Shown piece by piece: positions 1 through 7,520 of a stretch of 64,000 bases of DNA. The position numbers and the translations under genes are program-made. Origin of the DNA: Bacteroidota bacterium (GTDB taxonomy: Bacteria > Bacteroidota > Rhodothermia > JANXDC01); NCBI GenBank assembly GCA_025059945.1, contig JANXDC010000004.1, positions 124,001 through 188,000 of the forward strand, written 5' to 3'. Within the stretch, counting starts at the first letter, position 1. Each line of letters starts with the position of its first letter. The notes beneath the pieces were generated by a model. That model was given only the letters and a program-made list of their open reading frames with translations, had not been told where the DNA came from and did no database searches.

Positions 1-1803
1 GGCCGCAGCAGAAGCCCCAGAGTCCAGGCGGAAGCGCTCCACCACGCTCTGCAGTTTAAGCGTGAGTTGGTGCAGCCCATCAGCCGCCTGCGCCACCTGT
101 CGGGTGCTGCCGGCGGTCTGCTGGGAGACGACCGTAATGGCCTCGACGTTGCGGCTGATTGTCTCCGAAACGCGCGATTGCTCCTCTGTGGCTGCGGCGA
201 TCTCCTCTACGCGGGCGCTCATCTGGCCTACGACGCCCACGATGGACTCGATCACCTGTCCGGCCTGCTGTGCCAGCACGATGCCCTGCTGGACTTCCTC
301 TGTGCCGCGCCGGATCGAATCCACCGAGCGGGCCGTTTCGGCCTGAATCTGTTCGATCATGGCCGCGATCTCTTTCGTGGCCACGGTGGTGCGCTCGGCG
401 AGCTTGCGCACCTCGTCGGCCACCACCGCAAAGCCCCGGCCTTGTTCGCCGGCCCGAGCGGCCTCGATGGCGGCGTTTAGGGCGAGCAGGTTGGTCTGAT
501 CGGCGATCTCGTCGATTACGCGCACGATTTTGCCGATTTGCTCGCTAGAGGTCCCCAAGCCTTTGACGGTTTCCGCGGCCTGCCGGACGACCTGCTCGAT
601 TCGCCGCATGCCCTCGACCATGCGGCCAACGGCCTCCCGACCCTCTGCGGCGGTCGAGTTGGCCTGTCGGGCCGTCTCCGTGGCTTGCATGGCATGCCGG
701 GCGTTTTCCGTGATCGCACGCGTCATCTGCTCGATGGCCTGCGCGACCTGACGCGCCTGCTCGGTCTGCTGGTGCATGGCCGCGGCCATCTCCTCGGTGC
801 TCGAGGAGATCTGCACGCTGGCGTCTAAGACGGCCGCCGCTGCGTCGCGCACATGCTGGATCATGCCCCGCAGGTCGGCGACCATTGTGTTCAGGTGCTC
901 GCTTAGGCGGTTCAGTTGGGCGTCCTCAGAGGAGGACTCAAAGCGCGGCGTCAAGTCCCCGGCTGTGATCTGCTCGATCACATCGCCCATGCGGCTTACG
1001 TATTGCTCCAGGTGAGCCTGGCGCGCTTCCAGTTCCATCTGCACGCGTTCCGCGGCGCGCTGGGCCTCTTCGGCTCGTTCGCGCTGCTGGCTGATGGCTT
1101 CCAGGGTTTCGGCCAGGTGCTCGACCATATGGTTGAAGGCGCCCGCTAGCTCACCCAGCTCATCTTGCTGGCGGATCCTGACGCGGGCCTCTAGGTCTCC
1201 CTCCGTAACCCGGCGCGCGGCCTCCTGGAGATGCTGAACAGGACGAACGATCATGCGGCTTAAGAGCAGCAGCACCACTGAGGCCAGCAGCGTGGCCGCG
1301 GCCGAGGCGCTCAGGCCAGCCAAGAGCGCGCTGCGTTGTTCGGCGCGCACCGGGGCGAGCGTTAAGGCCACGCGGGCTAGGCCGATGCGTTCGCCGGCCT
1401 CGTTGTGCACGGGCGTGAGCACGTCCAGTAGCTCCTGCGAACGGGATCGCAGTCGCCCCACCTGGGTCTGTTCCGGGCTTGGGGCTAACTTGGGAAACGT
1501 CTCAGCTTTGAGCCCGCCTAGCAGGGTATTGTCCTTATCGTATACGGCCGCGGCCACGATCTCGGGGTTGGCCTTGGCTAGTTGCTGGGCCAGGCTGCGG
1601 ATCTGCTCCGCGTCCTGGAGCAAAATACTGTAGGCGGAGAGCTGGGCCAGGCTTTGCGCGGCCTGGCGGCCTTTGACCTCAAAGGCGGCTTCGAGCTTGC
1701 GACCCATCCATTGCACATAAAAGGCCGTCAGGGATCCGGCCAGCACCAAGATCATCCCACCCACCGTGGTGGTGATCTTGGCCCGTAGCGTCCAGCGCTG
1801 CAT
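1..1803 (-). CDS. Methyl-accepting chemotaxis protein (C-terminus cut by window edge)
   Basis: Transmembrane chemoreceptor that passes a periplasmic signal to CheA/CheW. The reading frame is open from ATG at 1803 to base 1 (601 codons visible), so the last residues lie outside the window. I translated it by hand: TM1 is about residues 11-32, a periplasmic domain of about 120 residues follows, TM2 is about 159-182, then HAMP at about 183-235 and a second HAMP-like segment. A long coiled-coil signalling domain comes next, with the hairpin tip near residues 425-470 ([38 protein letters not shown]). The family assignment is secure. The periplasmic domain contains [12 protein letters not shown] and [14 protein letters not shown] and looks like a PAS/Cache fold; the ligand is unknown. 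The gene starts 25 bases after a small periplasmic binding-like protein on the same strand, which may present the ligand. Confidence 0.93.
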   Translation of the reverse strand, partial: MQRWTLRAKITTTVGGMILVLAGSLTAFYVQWMGRKLEAAFEVKGRQAAQSLAQLSAYSILLQDAEQIRSLAQQLAKANPEIVAAAVYDKDNTLLGGLKAETFPKLAPSPEQTQVGRLRSRSQELLDVLTPVHNEAGERIGLARVALTLAPVRAEQRSALLAGLSASAAATLLASVVLLLLSRMIVRPVQHLQEAARRVTEGDLEARVRIRQQDELGELAGAFNHMVEHLAETLEAISQQRERAEEAQRAAERVQMELEARQAHLEQYVSRMGDVIEQITAGDLTPRFESSSEDAQLNRLSEHLNTMVADLRGMIQHVRDAAAAVLDASVQISSSTEEMAAAMHQQTEQARQVAQAIEQMTRAITENARHAMQATETARQANSTAAEGREAVGRMVEGMRRIEQVVRQAAETVKGLGTSSEQIGKIVRVIDEIADQTNLLALNAAIEAARAGEQGRGFAVVADEVRKLAERTTVATKEIAAMIEQIQAETARSVDSIRRGTEEVQQGIVLAQQAGQVIESIVGVVGQMSARVEEIAAATEEQSRVSETISRNVEAITVVSQQTAGSTRQVAQAADGLHQLTLKLQSVVERFRLDSGASAAA

Positions 1804-1828
1804 AATCCCAACTCCGTCCGTTTGTTTG

Positions 1829-2377
1829 TTAGTTGGCTACGAAAGTCGCATGCGCCTGGTACTGATCCGGCACCTTTACGTTCAGCGCCTGCGCTACGCG
1901 CTGGTTCAGGTACAGGCGCAGGTTGCCGCCCTCGTTGCTGACGTGCAGCAGGGCCCCTTCGCCGACCATTGTTTTATCTGGGGCCAACAGCGCCAAGTTG
2001 CGCGTTACCGTGTTTTTGTACAGGAAGTCCTTGGCTAACGGGCTTGTTAGCACGTTGTCCTTCTCCAGGATCCAAATGGCTTGCACCTGGTAGCTGCTCA
2101 CCAGCTCCCGGAACTTAGGAGCCAGTTCCGCCACCGAGTTCACCACTGTTACCACTACCTTAACACCCGTGGCGGCCGAGGCCCGGTTGAGCGCCTTCGT
2201 GGTCTCCTCCGACGGCGTCTGGCTCGTCAACACCCCAATGGTCTTGAGTCCGGGGTAGAGCTCCTTGAGCGCAAACAGCTGCTGGGTGGGGGTCTGCGCC
2301 CAGGCTGAGCTCAAGCCCCAAAGGCAGAACCCAAGAATCAGGCCAGAAGCGGTGCGGATGCGATGTCCGATGAACAT
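1829..2377 (-). CDS. Half-size periplasmic binding protein-like (ABC substrate-binding, PF04392-like)
   Basis: Secreted 182-residue protein. Residues 1 to about 26 are a signal peptide ending SSAWAQ. The next part ([20 protein letters not shown], then [19 protein letters not shown]) resembles the first lobe of ABC_sub_bind/TrpX-type binding proteins. The end ([20 protein letters not shown]) resembles the C-terminal strand and helix of the same family. Family members usually run about 300 residues, so roughly one lobe is missing. I chose ATG at 2377 because AAGGAGG lies 6 bases upstream; a TTG six bases earlier overlaps that ribosome site. It probably shares a transcript with the chemoreceptor just downstream, and no permease or ATPase gene is adjacent. 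Inference: a chemotaxis ligand-binding adaptor rather than a transporter component. Exact family is moderately sure. Confidence 0.72.
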   Translation of the reverse strand: MFIGHRIRTASGLILGFCLWGLSSAWAQTPTQQLFALKELYPGLKTIGVLTSQTPSEETTKALNRASAATGVKVVVTVVNSVAELAPKFRELVSSYQVQAIWILEKDNVLTSPLAKDFLYKNTVTRNLALLAPDKTMVGEGALLHVSNEGGNLRLYLNQRVAQALNVKVPDQYQAHATFVAN

Positions 2378-2455
2378 GACCAACCTCCTTATGTGTGGTT
2401 AGGGGGTTAGGGGGTTACCTTTTGGAATCCCATGGACACATAAACTTCCCCGCTA

Positions 2456-2493
2456 AGCCCGTCTACCCTGGCTTTCGCCTCGTCGGGAGGGCT
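2456..2493. other. Imperfect palindrome in the divergent chemotaxis/flagellar intergenic region
   Basis: The 295-base gap between the binding-protein gene and flgB holds an imperfect hairpin. On the minus strand AGCCC and GGGCT form the outer stem, CCC and GGG the middle stem, and GGC-GAAA-GCC the tip (a GNRA loop). On that strand it would lie in the 5' leader of the binding protein-chemoreceptor pair. It may be a structured leader or simply GC-rich self-complementarity. A direct repeat of GGGGGTTA lies between it and the start codon (about 2402-2418). Confidence 0.3.
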
Positions 2494-2625
2494 CCAGACG
2501 GGACGGTGTACCCGCAGGTCCAAAAGCGTGCCATCGGGGAAGGCCGCGGAAAGGGAGGGGAAAAAAATGCCGGCTTCTGAGGCTGCTATTTGAGGCTTAA
2601 GGGCCGTTTAGAGGACTTAATGGGC

Positions 2626-2641
2626 CGGCACATCCGTTGCG
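2626..2641 (+). promoter_or_regulatory. Sigma-54-type -24/-12 promoter of the flagellar operon
   Basis: CGGCACATCCGTTGCG has the invariant GG at 2627-2628 and GC at 2639-2640, exactly ten bases apart, and matches the consensus TGGCAC-N5-TTGC at all but the first base. Transcription would begin near 2652, about 20 bases before the chosen flgB ATG. That leaves room for the ribosome site CGGAG. Sigma-54 control of flgB-type operons is well known in other phyla; here it is predicted from the motif and its position only. Confidence 0.55.
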
Positions 2642-2672
2642 CGCCCCGGTGGAAAAGGGAACGGAGAACCTC

Positions 2673-3038
2673 ATGGCCATGCGGCTTTTGGAAACTCCAG
2701 CGATTACGGTTCTGCGCCGCGCCATGGACGCCTATGCGCTGCGGCAGCGGACGACCGCTAGCAACGTGGCGAACCTTGACACCCCAGGCTACCGGCGGCT
2801 GGACGTCCAGTTTGAGGAGGCGCTTGCGCGCGCCCGGCGCCGCTACAAGGCCGGCTTTTCGCTACAACCCCCTCAAGCAACGCAAGCGCGGCTTGAGGCG
2901 GCCTACGAGGGTCCGGTCTTAGAAGATGAGCTCATGACGTTGGCCGATACGCAGATGCGCGTGGCGGTTGTGGTGCGCGCGTTGCAGCACACTTTTCGGA
3001 GCCTGCGCATGGCCATCACCGGGCGCACGGCCGGATGA
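2673..3038 (+). CDS. flgB: Flagellar basal-body rod protein FlgB
   Basis: Proximal rod subunit, exported through the flagellar type III apparatus to build the rod above the MS ring. It has 121 residues with the rod/hook N-terminal signature at about residues 30-40 (SNVANLDTPGYRRLD) and a C-terminal helix (TLADTQMRVAVVVRALQ). I chose ATG at 2673, preceded by ACGGAG. An in-frame TTG at 2637 would lie inside the predicted sigma-54 -12 box, so the longer form is unlikely. It is the first gene of a roughly 11.6-kb operon, with flgC starting 25 bases after its stop. Confidence 0.93.
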   Translation: MAMRLLETPAITVLRRAMDAYALRQRTTASNVANLDTPGYRRLDVQFEEALARARRRYKAGFSLQPPQATQARLEAAYEGPVLEDELMTLADTQMRVAVVVRALQHTFRSLRMAITGRTAG

Positions 3039-3063
3039 TACAGCACGGATAGGGAGCTGAGAG

Positions 3064-3552
3064 GTGAAGATCGGTCCTTTCTTTCAGGTTTTCCGCACGG
3101 TGGCGCGCGGTCTGGAGACGTTCCGCCAGGAGCTCTCCGTGGTTTCGGAGAACATGGCCAACGCGCAGACCACGCGCACCCCACAGGGTGGACCGTACGT
3201 ACCCAAACGCGTGCTTCGCGAGGCTCCAGAGCCTCTTTTCTGGGGCGCTATGCGGCGCGTGTCGCTGCCCGTGTTGGTCAAAAACCCTCAGCATCGCCGC
3301 GCAGGCGAGCTGCGTCTGCCCGAAGAGAGCCCGGATCTGGGTCCTCGCTCCCAGGTGCTGCCTAGCCCTCGGTTTCGGCCGGAATACGATCCCACGCACC
3401 CGGATGCGGACGCCAATGGGCTGGTTTGGTATCCGGATGTCAACGTGGTGGAGGAAATGGCCCGCATGATCAGCGCCAACCGTCTCTATGAGGCCAATCT
3501 ATCCGTGTTCAGTTCGGTCAAAGAAATGATCCGCAAGACGTTGGAGATTTAG
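3064..3552 (+). CDS. flgC: Flagellar basal-body rod protein FlgC
   Basis: Proximal rod subunit, 162 residues, GTG start with GGGAGCTGAGAG just upstream. The N-terminal rod motif is VVSENMANAQTTRTPQGG (about residues 26-43). The C-terminal family signature is PDVNVVEEMARMISANRLYE (about 124-143), followed by the terminal export and polymerisation helix. Slightly longer than the typical 135-150 residues. It lies in the usual flgB-flgC order, but a small unknown gene separates it from fliE. Confidence 0.93.
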   Translation: MKIGPFFQVFRTVARGLETFRQELSVVSENMANAQTTRTPQGGPYVPKRVLREAPEPLFWGAMRRVSLPVLVKNPQHRRAGELRLPEESPDLGPRSQVLPSPRFRPEYDPTHPDADANGLVWYPDVNVVEEMARMISANRLYEANLSVFSSVKEMIRKTLEI

Positions 3553-3568
3553 TCCGAGGAGGCTCTGC

Positions 3569-3808
3569 ATGGATCCGATCCGCATTTCCGGCCTGCCCAT
3601 CGAACGCATCCCCGGAGAGCGAGGCCTGTTGCGTGCGCTTGCGCATAGGGCTTCGGGTTCCGATTCCCCCCTAACTCAGGAGGAGCGCGCCCTGATCGCC
3701 CGCTATTTTCCCGAGGCCCCCACGGGCAAGCTCACCGTCTACGGCCCTCGTCAAGTCCAAGAACTGCGTCCAGACGCGCTAGGACGGCATCTTGATCTGA
3801 AGGGATAA
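3569..3808 (+). CDS. Small unknown protein encoded inside the flagellar rod operon
   Basis: A 79-residue protein that I do not recognise, starting 16 bases after flgC with GAGGAGG upstream, and stopping 3 bases before fliE. It is soluble, without signal peptide or membrane segment. Visible features are an N-terminal IRISGLPIERIPGERG, a central acidic LTQEERALIARYFPEAP, and a basic tail with LTVYGPRQVQELRPDALG and HLDLKG. Ribosome site, codon use and tight spacing all argue that it is a real gene. Position between flgC and fliE suggests a role in rod or MS-ring assembly, such as an export chaperone or rod-junction factor; this is inference from context only. Confidence 0.75.
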   Translation: MDPIRISGLPIERIPGERGLLRALAHRASGSDSPLTQEERALIARYFPEAPTGKLTVYGPRQVQELRPDALGRHLDLKG

Positions 3809-3811
3809 GCC

Positions 3812-4114
3812 ATGCTGCCTCTAGGCCGATTGCCCGATGCCCTTGGATCCGTCCGCCCCCCCTCGGAGGTGCCCCGCAGCCCTAGAAGTGCGAAAGAGGA
3901 CTTCAACGCGCTGCTGGGCCGGACGCTAGGCGTTGTTGATGCAGCCCAAAAGCAGGCCGACGAGGGGGTTCAGGCTTTCGTGGCGGGTGAAACGGAGGAC
4001 TTGCACGAGATCATGATTCAGCTGGAGCAGGCGCAGGTGGGCCTACAGCTTATGATCGAGATCCGCAACCGGATCGTCGAGACCTATCAAGAGCTTATGC
4101 GGATGCCGCTATAA
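3812..4114 (+). CDS. fliE: Flagellar MS ring-rod junction protein FliE
   Basis: Adapter between the FliF ring and the rod, and an early type III export substrate. It has 100 residues, the normal length. The conserved core spans about residues 30-100: FNALLGRTLGVVDAAQKQAD, then AGETEDLHEIMIQLEQAQVG and the C-terminal RNRIVETYQELMRM. The ribosome site AAGGGA lies in the last codons of the preceding small gene, so the two are probably translationally linked. fliF follows after 12 bases. Confidence 0.95.
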   Translation: MLPLGRLPDALGSVRPPSEVPRSPRSAKEDFNALLGRTLGVVDAAQKQADEGVQAFVAGETEDLHEIMIQLEQAQVGLQLMIEIRNRIVETYQELMRMPL

Positions 4115-4126
4115 CGGAGGCCGGTT

Positions 4127-5773
4127 GTGGGAAGCTGGTGGGAAGGGCTACGCAGGTTTTGGTTTTCGCTGACCGCGGCTCAGCGTATTTCCCTGTTTGG
4201 GGTGAGTGCGATCGTCCTGGGGGGCCTGATCGCATTAGCCCTCTGGGCAAGTCGTCCGACGTATGCGCTGCTCTTTAGCCGGTTAGAAGCAGCTGAGGCG
4301 AGCCGAATTGTAGAGGAGCTGCAAAAGGAGAAAATCCCCTATCGGCTCCGCGATGGGGGGAGCAGCATCTACGTGCCGTCTGATCGGGTTTATGAGCTGC
4401 GCGTGCGGCTGGCCGGAAAAGGATTGGCCAGCGGCAAATCCTTGGGCTATGAGCTACTGGATGGAAACGGCCTGGGAATGACGGATTTCATGCAGCGCGT
4501 CAACCTTAAGCGGGCCATCGAGGGAGAGCTGTCTCGCACGATCTCCAACCTCGAGCAGGTCGAGATGGCCCGCGTGCACCTGGTTGTGCCGGAGCGCGCT
4601 CCTTTCCAGGCTGCCCAGAACGTCCCCTCCGCCTCCGTGGTGGTCAAGTTGCGGCCCGGAATGGCGCTTTCCCCGGCTCAAATTGAAGGAATCGCTGCGC
4701 TCGTAGCCGGAAGTGTCGAGGGGCTTACCGTGGAAAACGTCACGATCCTGGACACGCGGGGTAACCTGCTTTCCAACACCGCGGCCCGCAATCCGGAGTT
4801 CTCCGCGGCCTCAGCCCAGATCAAATACCAGCAGGAGCTAGAAGCCTATCTCACGCAGAAAGGGCAGTCTATGCTGGACAACGTTCTGGGCCGGGGCAAC
4901 AGTCTTGTGCGCGTATCGGCTGAGGTGGATTTCACTCGGCTGGTCCAGGAGCGCGACCTGATCGACCCGGAATCCCAGACCGTGATCAGCGAGGAGACGC
5001 TCGATGAGCAGCGTGAGGCTCCGACAGGGGGGGCAACAGGGGCCAACGCCGGGGCTGGCGCGCAGCAACGTGTGGCCAATATGGTGCGCAACTACGAATT
5101 ATCCCGCACGCGGGAGCGCATAGAGCACGGGGTGGGGCAGATCAAACGCCTGAGCGTCTCGGTGATCCTCAACTACCGCCGCCTCACCACAGGCGATCCC
5201 AACACGGGGGGCGTGCGCTACGAGCCTTACTCCGCCCAGGAACTGGAGAGCTTCGCCGACCTGGTGCGCAAGGCCGTGGGTTTTCAGAGCGAAAGGGGGG
5301 ATGAGTTAAGTATCCAACAGATCCGATTCGATACCTCCGCAGATGAGCAGCTGGAGAAAGAGCTGCAGGCTTGGCAGCGTCGGCAGCAGCAGCAACAGTA
5401 CCTGCGCTACGGGCTCATCGCCTTAGGACTTGTTTTGGCTTTTCTGCTCGTGTTGCTGCTGGTGCGTCGTCTGGGTCAGCGCGTGGAGCCGTATCCGCTC
5501 TCCAGCGGGGCGCCGCTTCCCCCGGGGCAGACGGTTAATCTGCTCACGGGCCGGCCTGAGCCCGTGCTAGAGGGTCTGGAGTCGGGGGACTATGAGCTAA
5601 GCGAGGATATGTTCATCCAGCGCCTTTCGCCCGAGGCCCGAGCTCGGGTGCGGGCTAAGGAGAAGATGATGGAGGAGATCCGCTCCTTTGTCGAACAAGA
5701 GCCGGATGCGGCCACGAATCTGATTCGGACCTGGCTGGTGGAGGATGAGGTCCATGCTCAACGTGCCCGCTAA
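4127..5773 (+). CDS. fliF: Flagellar MS-ring protein FliF
   Basis: Integral inner-membrane ring that nucleates the basal body and anchors the FliG rotor. It has 548 residues with a GTG start and CGGAGG six bases upstream. TM1 is about residues 22-42. The periplasmic ring-building motifs follow (LLFSRLEAAEASRIVEELQ, then GLGMTDFMQRVNLKRAIEGE, DFTRLVQERDLIDPESQTV). TM2 is about 426-446. The acidic cytoplasmic tail ends ATNLIRTWLVEDE, the FliG-binding segment. The last 20 bases overlap the start of fliG, indicating coupled translation of these stoichiometric partners. Confidence 0.96.
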   Translation: MGSWWEGLRRFWFSLTAAQRISLFGVSAIVLGGLIALALWASRPTYALLFSRLEAAEASRIVEELQKEKIPYRLRDGGSSIYVPSDRVYELRVRLAGKGLASGKSLGYELLDGNGLGMTDFMQRVNLKRAIEGELSRTISNLEQVEMARVHLVVPERAPFQAAQNVPSASVVVKLRPGMALSPAQIEGIAALVAGSVEGLTVENVTILDTRGNLLSNTAARNPEFSAASAQIKYQQELEAYLTQKGQSMLDNVLGRGNSLVRVSAEVDFTRLVQERDLIDPESQTVISEETLDEQREAPTGGATGANAGAGAQQRVANMVRNYELSRTRERIEHGVGQIKRLSVSVILNYRRLTTGDPNTGGVRYEPYSAQELESFADLVRKAVGFQSERGDELSIQQIRFDTSADEQLEKELQAWQRRQQQQQYLRYGLIALGLVLAFLLVLLLVRRLGQRVEPYPLSSGAPLPPGQTVNLLTGRPEPVLEGLESGDYELSEDMFIQRLSPEARARVRAKEKMMEEIRSFVEQEPDAATNLIRTWLVEDEVHAQRAR

Positions 5774-6815
5774 GGCAGTTTCGGAGCTCATGGCGCAGAC
5801 GCCCTCGGAAAGGAGCGACGCCAAGCTCAGCGGGGCGCAAAAGGCGGCCATCATCCTGGTTTCCATGGGGGTCGAGACGGCCGCGCAGATTCTGAAAAAA
5901 CTTTCCGAAGAAGAGGTGGAGCGCATCACGCTGGAGATCGCCCGCATCGCCTCGGTCACCCCGGAGATGATCGACGCGGTCGTAACGGAATACCACCAGA
6001 TGATGACGGCCAAGAAGTACGTGCTGCGGGGCGGGCTAGAGTTCGCTATGGAGGTTCTGGAGCGCATCTGGGGGCGCAAAAAAGCCGAAGAGATCATCAT
6101 GCGCATCGAGGCCGCCACAAAGGTTAGCGCTTTTTACTTGTTGCAGACCGTCGAGACAGCCCAGCTGGTCAACTTCATCCAGAGCGAGCACCCGCAGGTG
6201 GCCGCGCTGATTTTGGCCAAGCTCAATCCGCATAAGGCGGCCGATGTGCTCTCGAATTTGCCCCCGGACCTACAGGGAGAGATCACCTACCGACTGGCTA
6301 CGATGGGCAAGACGCCTCCAGAGCTCATTCACGAGATCGAGGAGGTGATCCGCTCGCAAATGGGCAACATCTTCGGTTCTAAACTTAGCGAAACCGGTGG
6401 CCCACATGCCGCGGCAGCCATTTTGAACCTGGTCAGCCGTCAGGCCGAGCGGCACATCATGGGGGTGCTCTTGCAGCGCGATCCCGAGGTGGCCGAGAAG
6501 ATCAAGAGCCTCATGTTCACCTTCGAAGACATCCTGGGCCTGCCGGATCAGGCTATCCAGCGCATTTTGGCCGAGATCGATACGCGGCAGCTGGCCATCG
6601 CGTTGCGTGGGGCGAGCGAAGATCTGCGGCAGAAGTTCAAATCCAACATGTCCCAGCGTGCAGCGGAGATGCTCGAGGAGGAGATGACCTACTTGGGGCC
6701 GGTGCGGGTGCGCGATGTCGAGGAGGCGCAAAACGCCATCGTGCGCGTCATCCGACAGCTGGAAGAAGCCGAGGAGATCGTGATCTCTCGCGGCGGACAA
6801 GAGGAGTACATCTGA
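5754..6815 (+). CDS. fliG: Flagellar motor switch protein FliG
   Basis: Rotor/switch protein that binds FliF through its N-terminus and carries the torque-generating charged helix at its C-terminus. About 353 residues. Recognisable segments are LSGAQKAAIILVSMG near the N-terminus, SEHPQVAALILAKLNPHKAA in the middle (EHPQ motif), the FEDILGLPDQAIQRIL segment, and the charged C-terminal region LAIALRGASEDLRQKFKSNM. I chose ATG 5754, with GGAGG nine bases upstream; ATG 5745 is the other candidate. It overlaps the end of fliF. No stator genes (motA/motB) are in the window. Confidence 0.95.
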   Translation: MLNVPAKAVSELMAQTPSERSDAKLSGAQKAAIILVSMGVETAAQILKKLSEEEVERITLEIARIASVTPEMIDAVVTEYHQMMTAKKYVLRGGLEFAMEVLERIWGRKKAEEIIMRIEAATKVSAFYLLQTVETAQLVNFIQSEHPQVAALILAKLNPHKAADVLSNLPPDLQGEITYRLATMGKTPPELIHEIEEVIRSQMGNIFGSKLSETGGPHAAAAILNLVSRQAERHIMGVLLQRDPEVAEKIKSLMFTFEDILGLPDQAIQRILAEIDTRQLAIALRGASEDLRQKFKSNMSQRAAEMLEEEMTYLGPVRVRDVEEAQNAIVRVIRQLEEAEEIVISRGGQEEYI

Positions 6816-6830
6816 CAGGGAAGCTTGTCT

Positions 6831-7520
6831 ATGGCCGTGTTTGGAGGCGCTGTGATTCGGCGCGGGGCCTTTCGGATGCAACCCGACGCGGCGCAGGTGC
6901 AAACGTACGGGCCGCTCCTGTTCCCCGAGCTGAGCGGCGAAGCGGTCGAGGGAGGGCGCATCGAATCCCCAGAGGCCCAAACTCCAGCCGCGGCTCCATC
7001 TCCGGAGCCATCCGAGGAAGAGGCGAATCGGCTCGAGCAGGCCCGGGCCGAAGGGTTCTCTGCCGGCTATGAGGCCGCCCGCGCGGAGCTTGAGCTGAGC
7101 TATCGGCAGCAGTTGGGAGCCCTGGAGGAGCGCCTGGCAGCCGAGCTGATTCGTCTGCAGGGGGCCTTTGAGTCCTTCTGCGAGGCCATGGCCCGCACGA
7201 CGGCCGCCCTGGCCCTGCGGCTGGCCGAGAAAATCCTCGACAGCCCCCTGGAGGCCGAAAGCCTGCAGCCAGCCCTGGAGCGCAGGCTGAAGCGGATTGT
7301 GGCCTCCGTGGCCCACGTCCAGCCCATTGAAGTGCGTCTCCCCGTGGGCTGGGTCCAGCGGCTAGGGGCGTGCTCCCCCGCCTTACGGTGTGTGGAGGAC
7401 CCGGAGCTTAAGCCGGGTGAGTTCGTCGTAGAGACTCCGACGGAAAAGTTTGCCCTTCGGTTTCGAGAGGCCTTGCGCAGCCTCGAGGAGGAGCTGCGGT
7501 GGACCCATGAGGTGGGCTGA
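6831..7520 (+). CDS. fliH: Flagellar export apparatus regulator FliH
   Basis: Peripheral stalk-like protein that binds and restrains the FliI ATPase. About 229 residues. The first 60 or so are Pro/Ala/Glu-rich and variable. The coiled coil follows (NRLEQARAEGFSAGYEAARA and on), and the conserved C-terminal domain contains LALRLAEKILDSPLE and the ending LKPGEFVVETPTEK, typical of FliH/V-ATPase E-like domains. ATG 6831 is preferred over TTG 6825. It overlaps fliI by 14 bases, as expected for a FliH-FliI pair. Confidence 0.9.
   Translation: MAVFGGAVIRRGAFRMQPDAAQVQTYGPLLFPELSGEAVEGGRIESPEAQTPAAAPSPEPSEEEANRLEQARAEGFSAGYEAARAELELSYRQQLGALEERLAAELIRLQGAFESFCEAMARTTAALALRLAEKILDSPLEAESLQPALERRLKRIVASVAHVQPIEVRLPVGWVQRLGACSPALRCVEDPELKPGEFVVETPTEKFALRFREALRSLEEELRWTHEVG

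Noticed and set aside
67-1788. Several plus-strand open frames
   Set aside because: They are shadows of the minus-strand chemoreceptor, whose full-length frame carries all family motifs; the plus frames have no recognisable content.
2540-2560. Sigma-54 promoter on the minus strand (TGGCACGCTTTTGGAC, about 2518-2533)
   Set aside because: The -24 half is good but the -12 GC is one base out of register, so the obligatory GG-N10-GC spacing fails.
2395-2580. Cyclic-di-GMP (GEMM) riboswitch in the chemoreceptor leader
   Set aside because: Only short pieces (GCGAAAGCC, GGGTAG, TTAGCGGGG) recall the consensus; the first conserved half and the tetraloop-receptor layout are absent.
6270-7316. Long minus-strand open frame (348 codons) opposite fliG-fliH
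   Set aside because: Gln/Leu/Gly-rich translation without family features; it is the antisense frame of highly GC-rich real genes.
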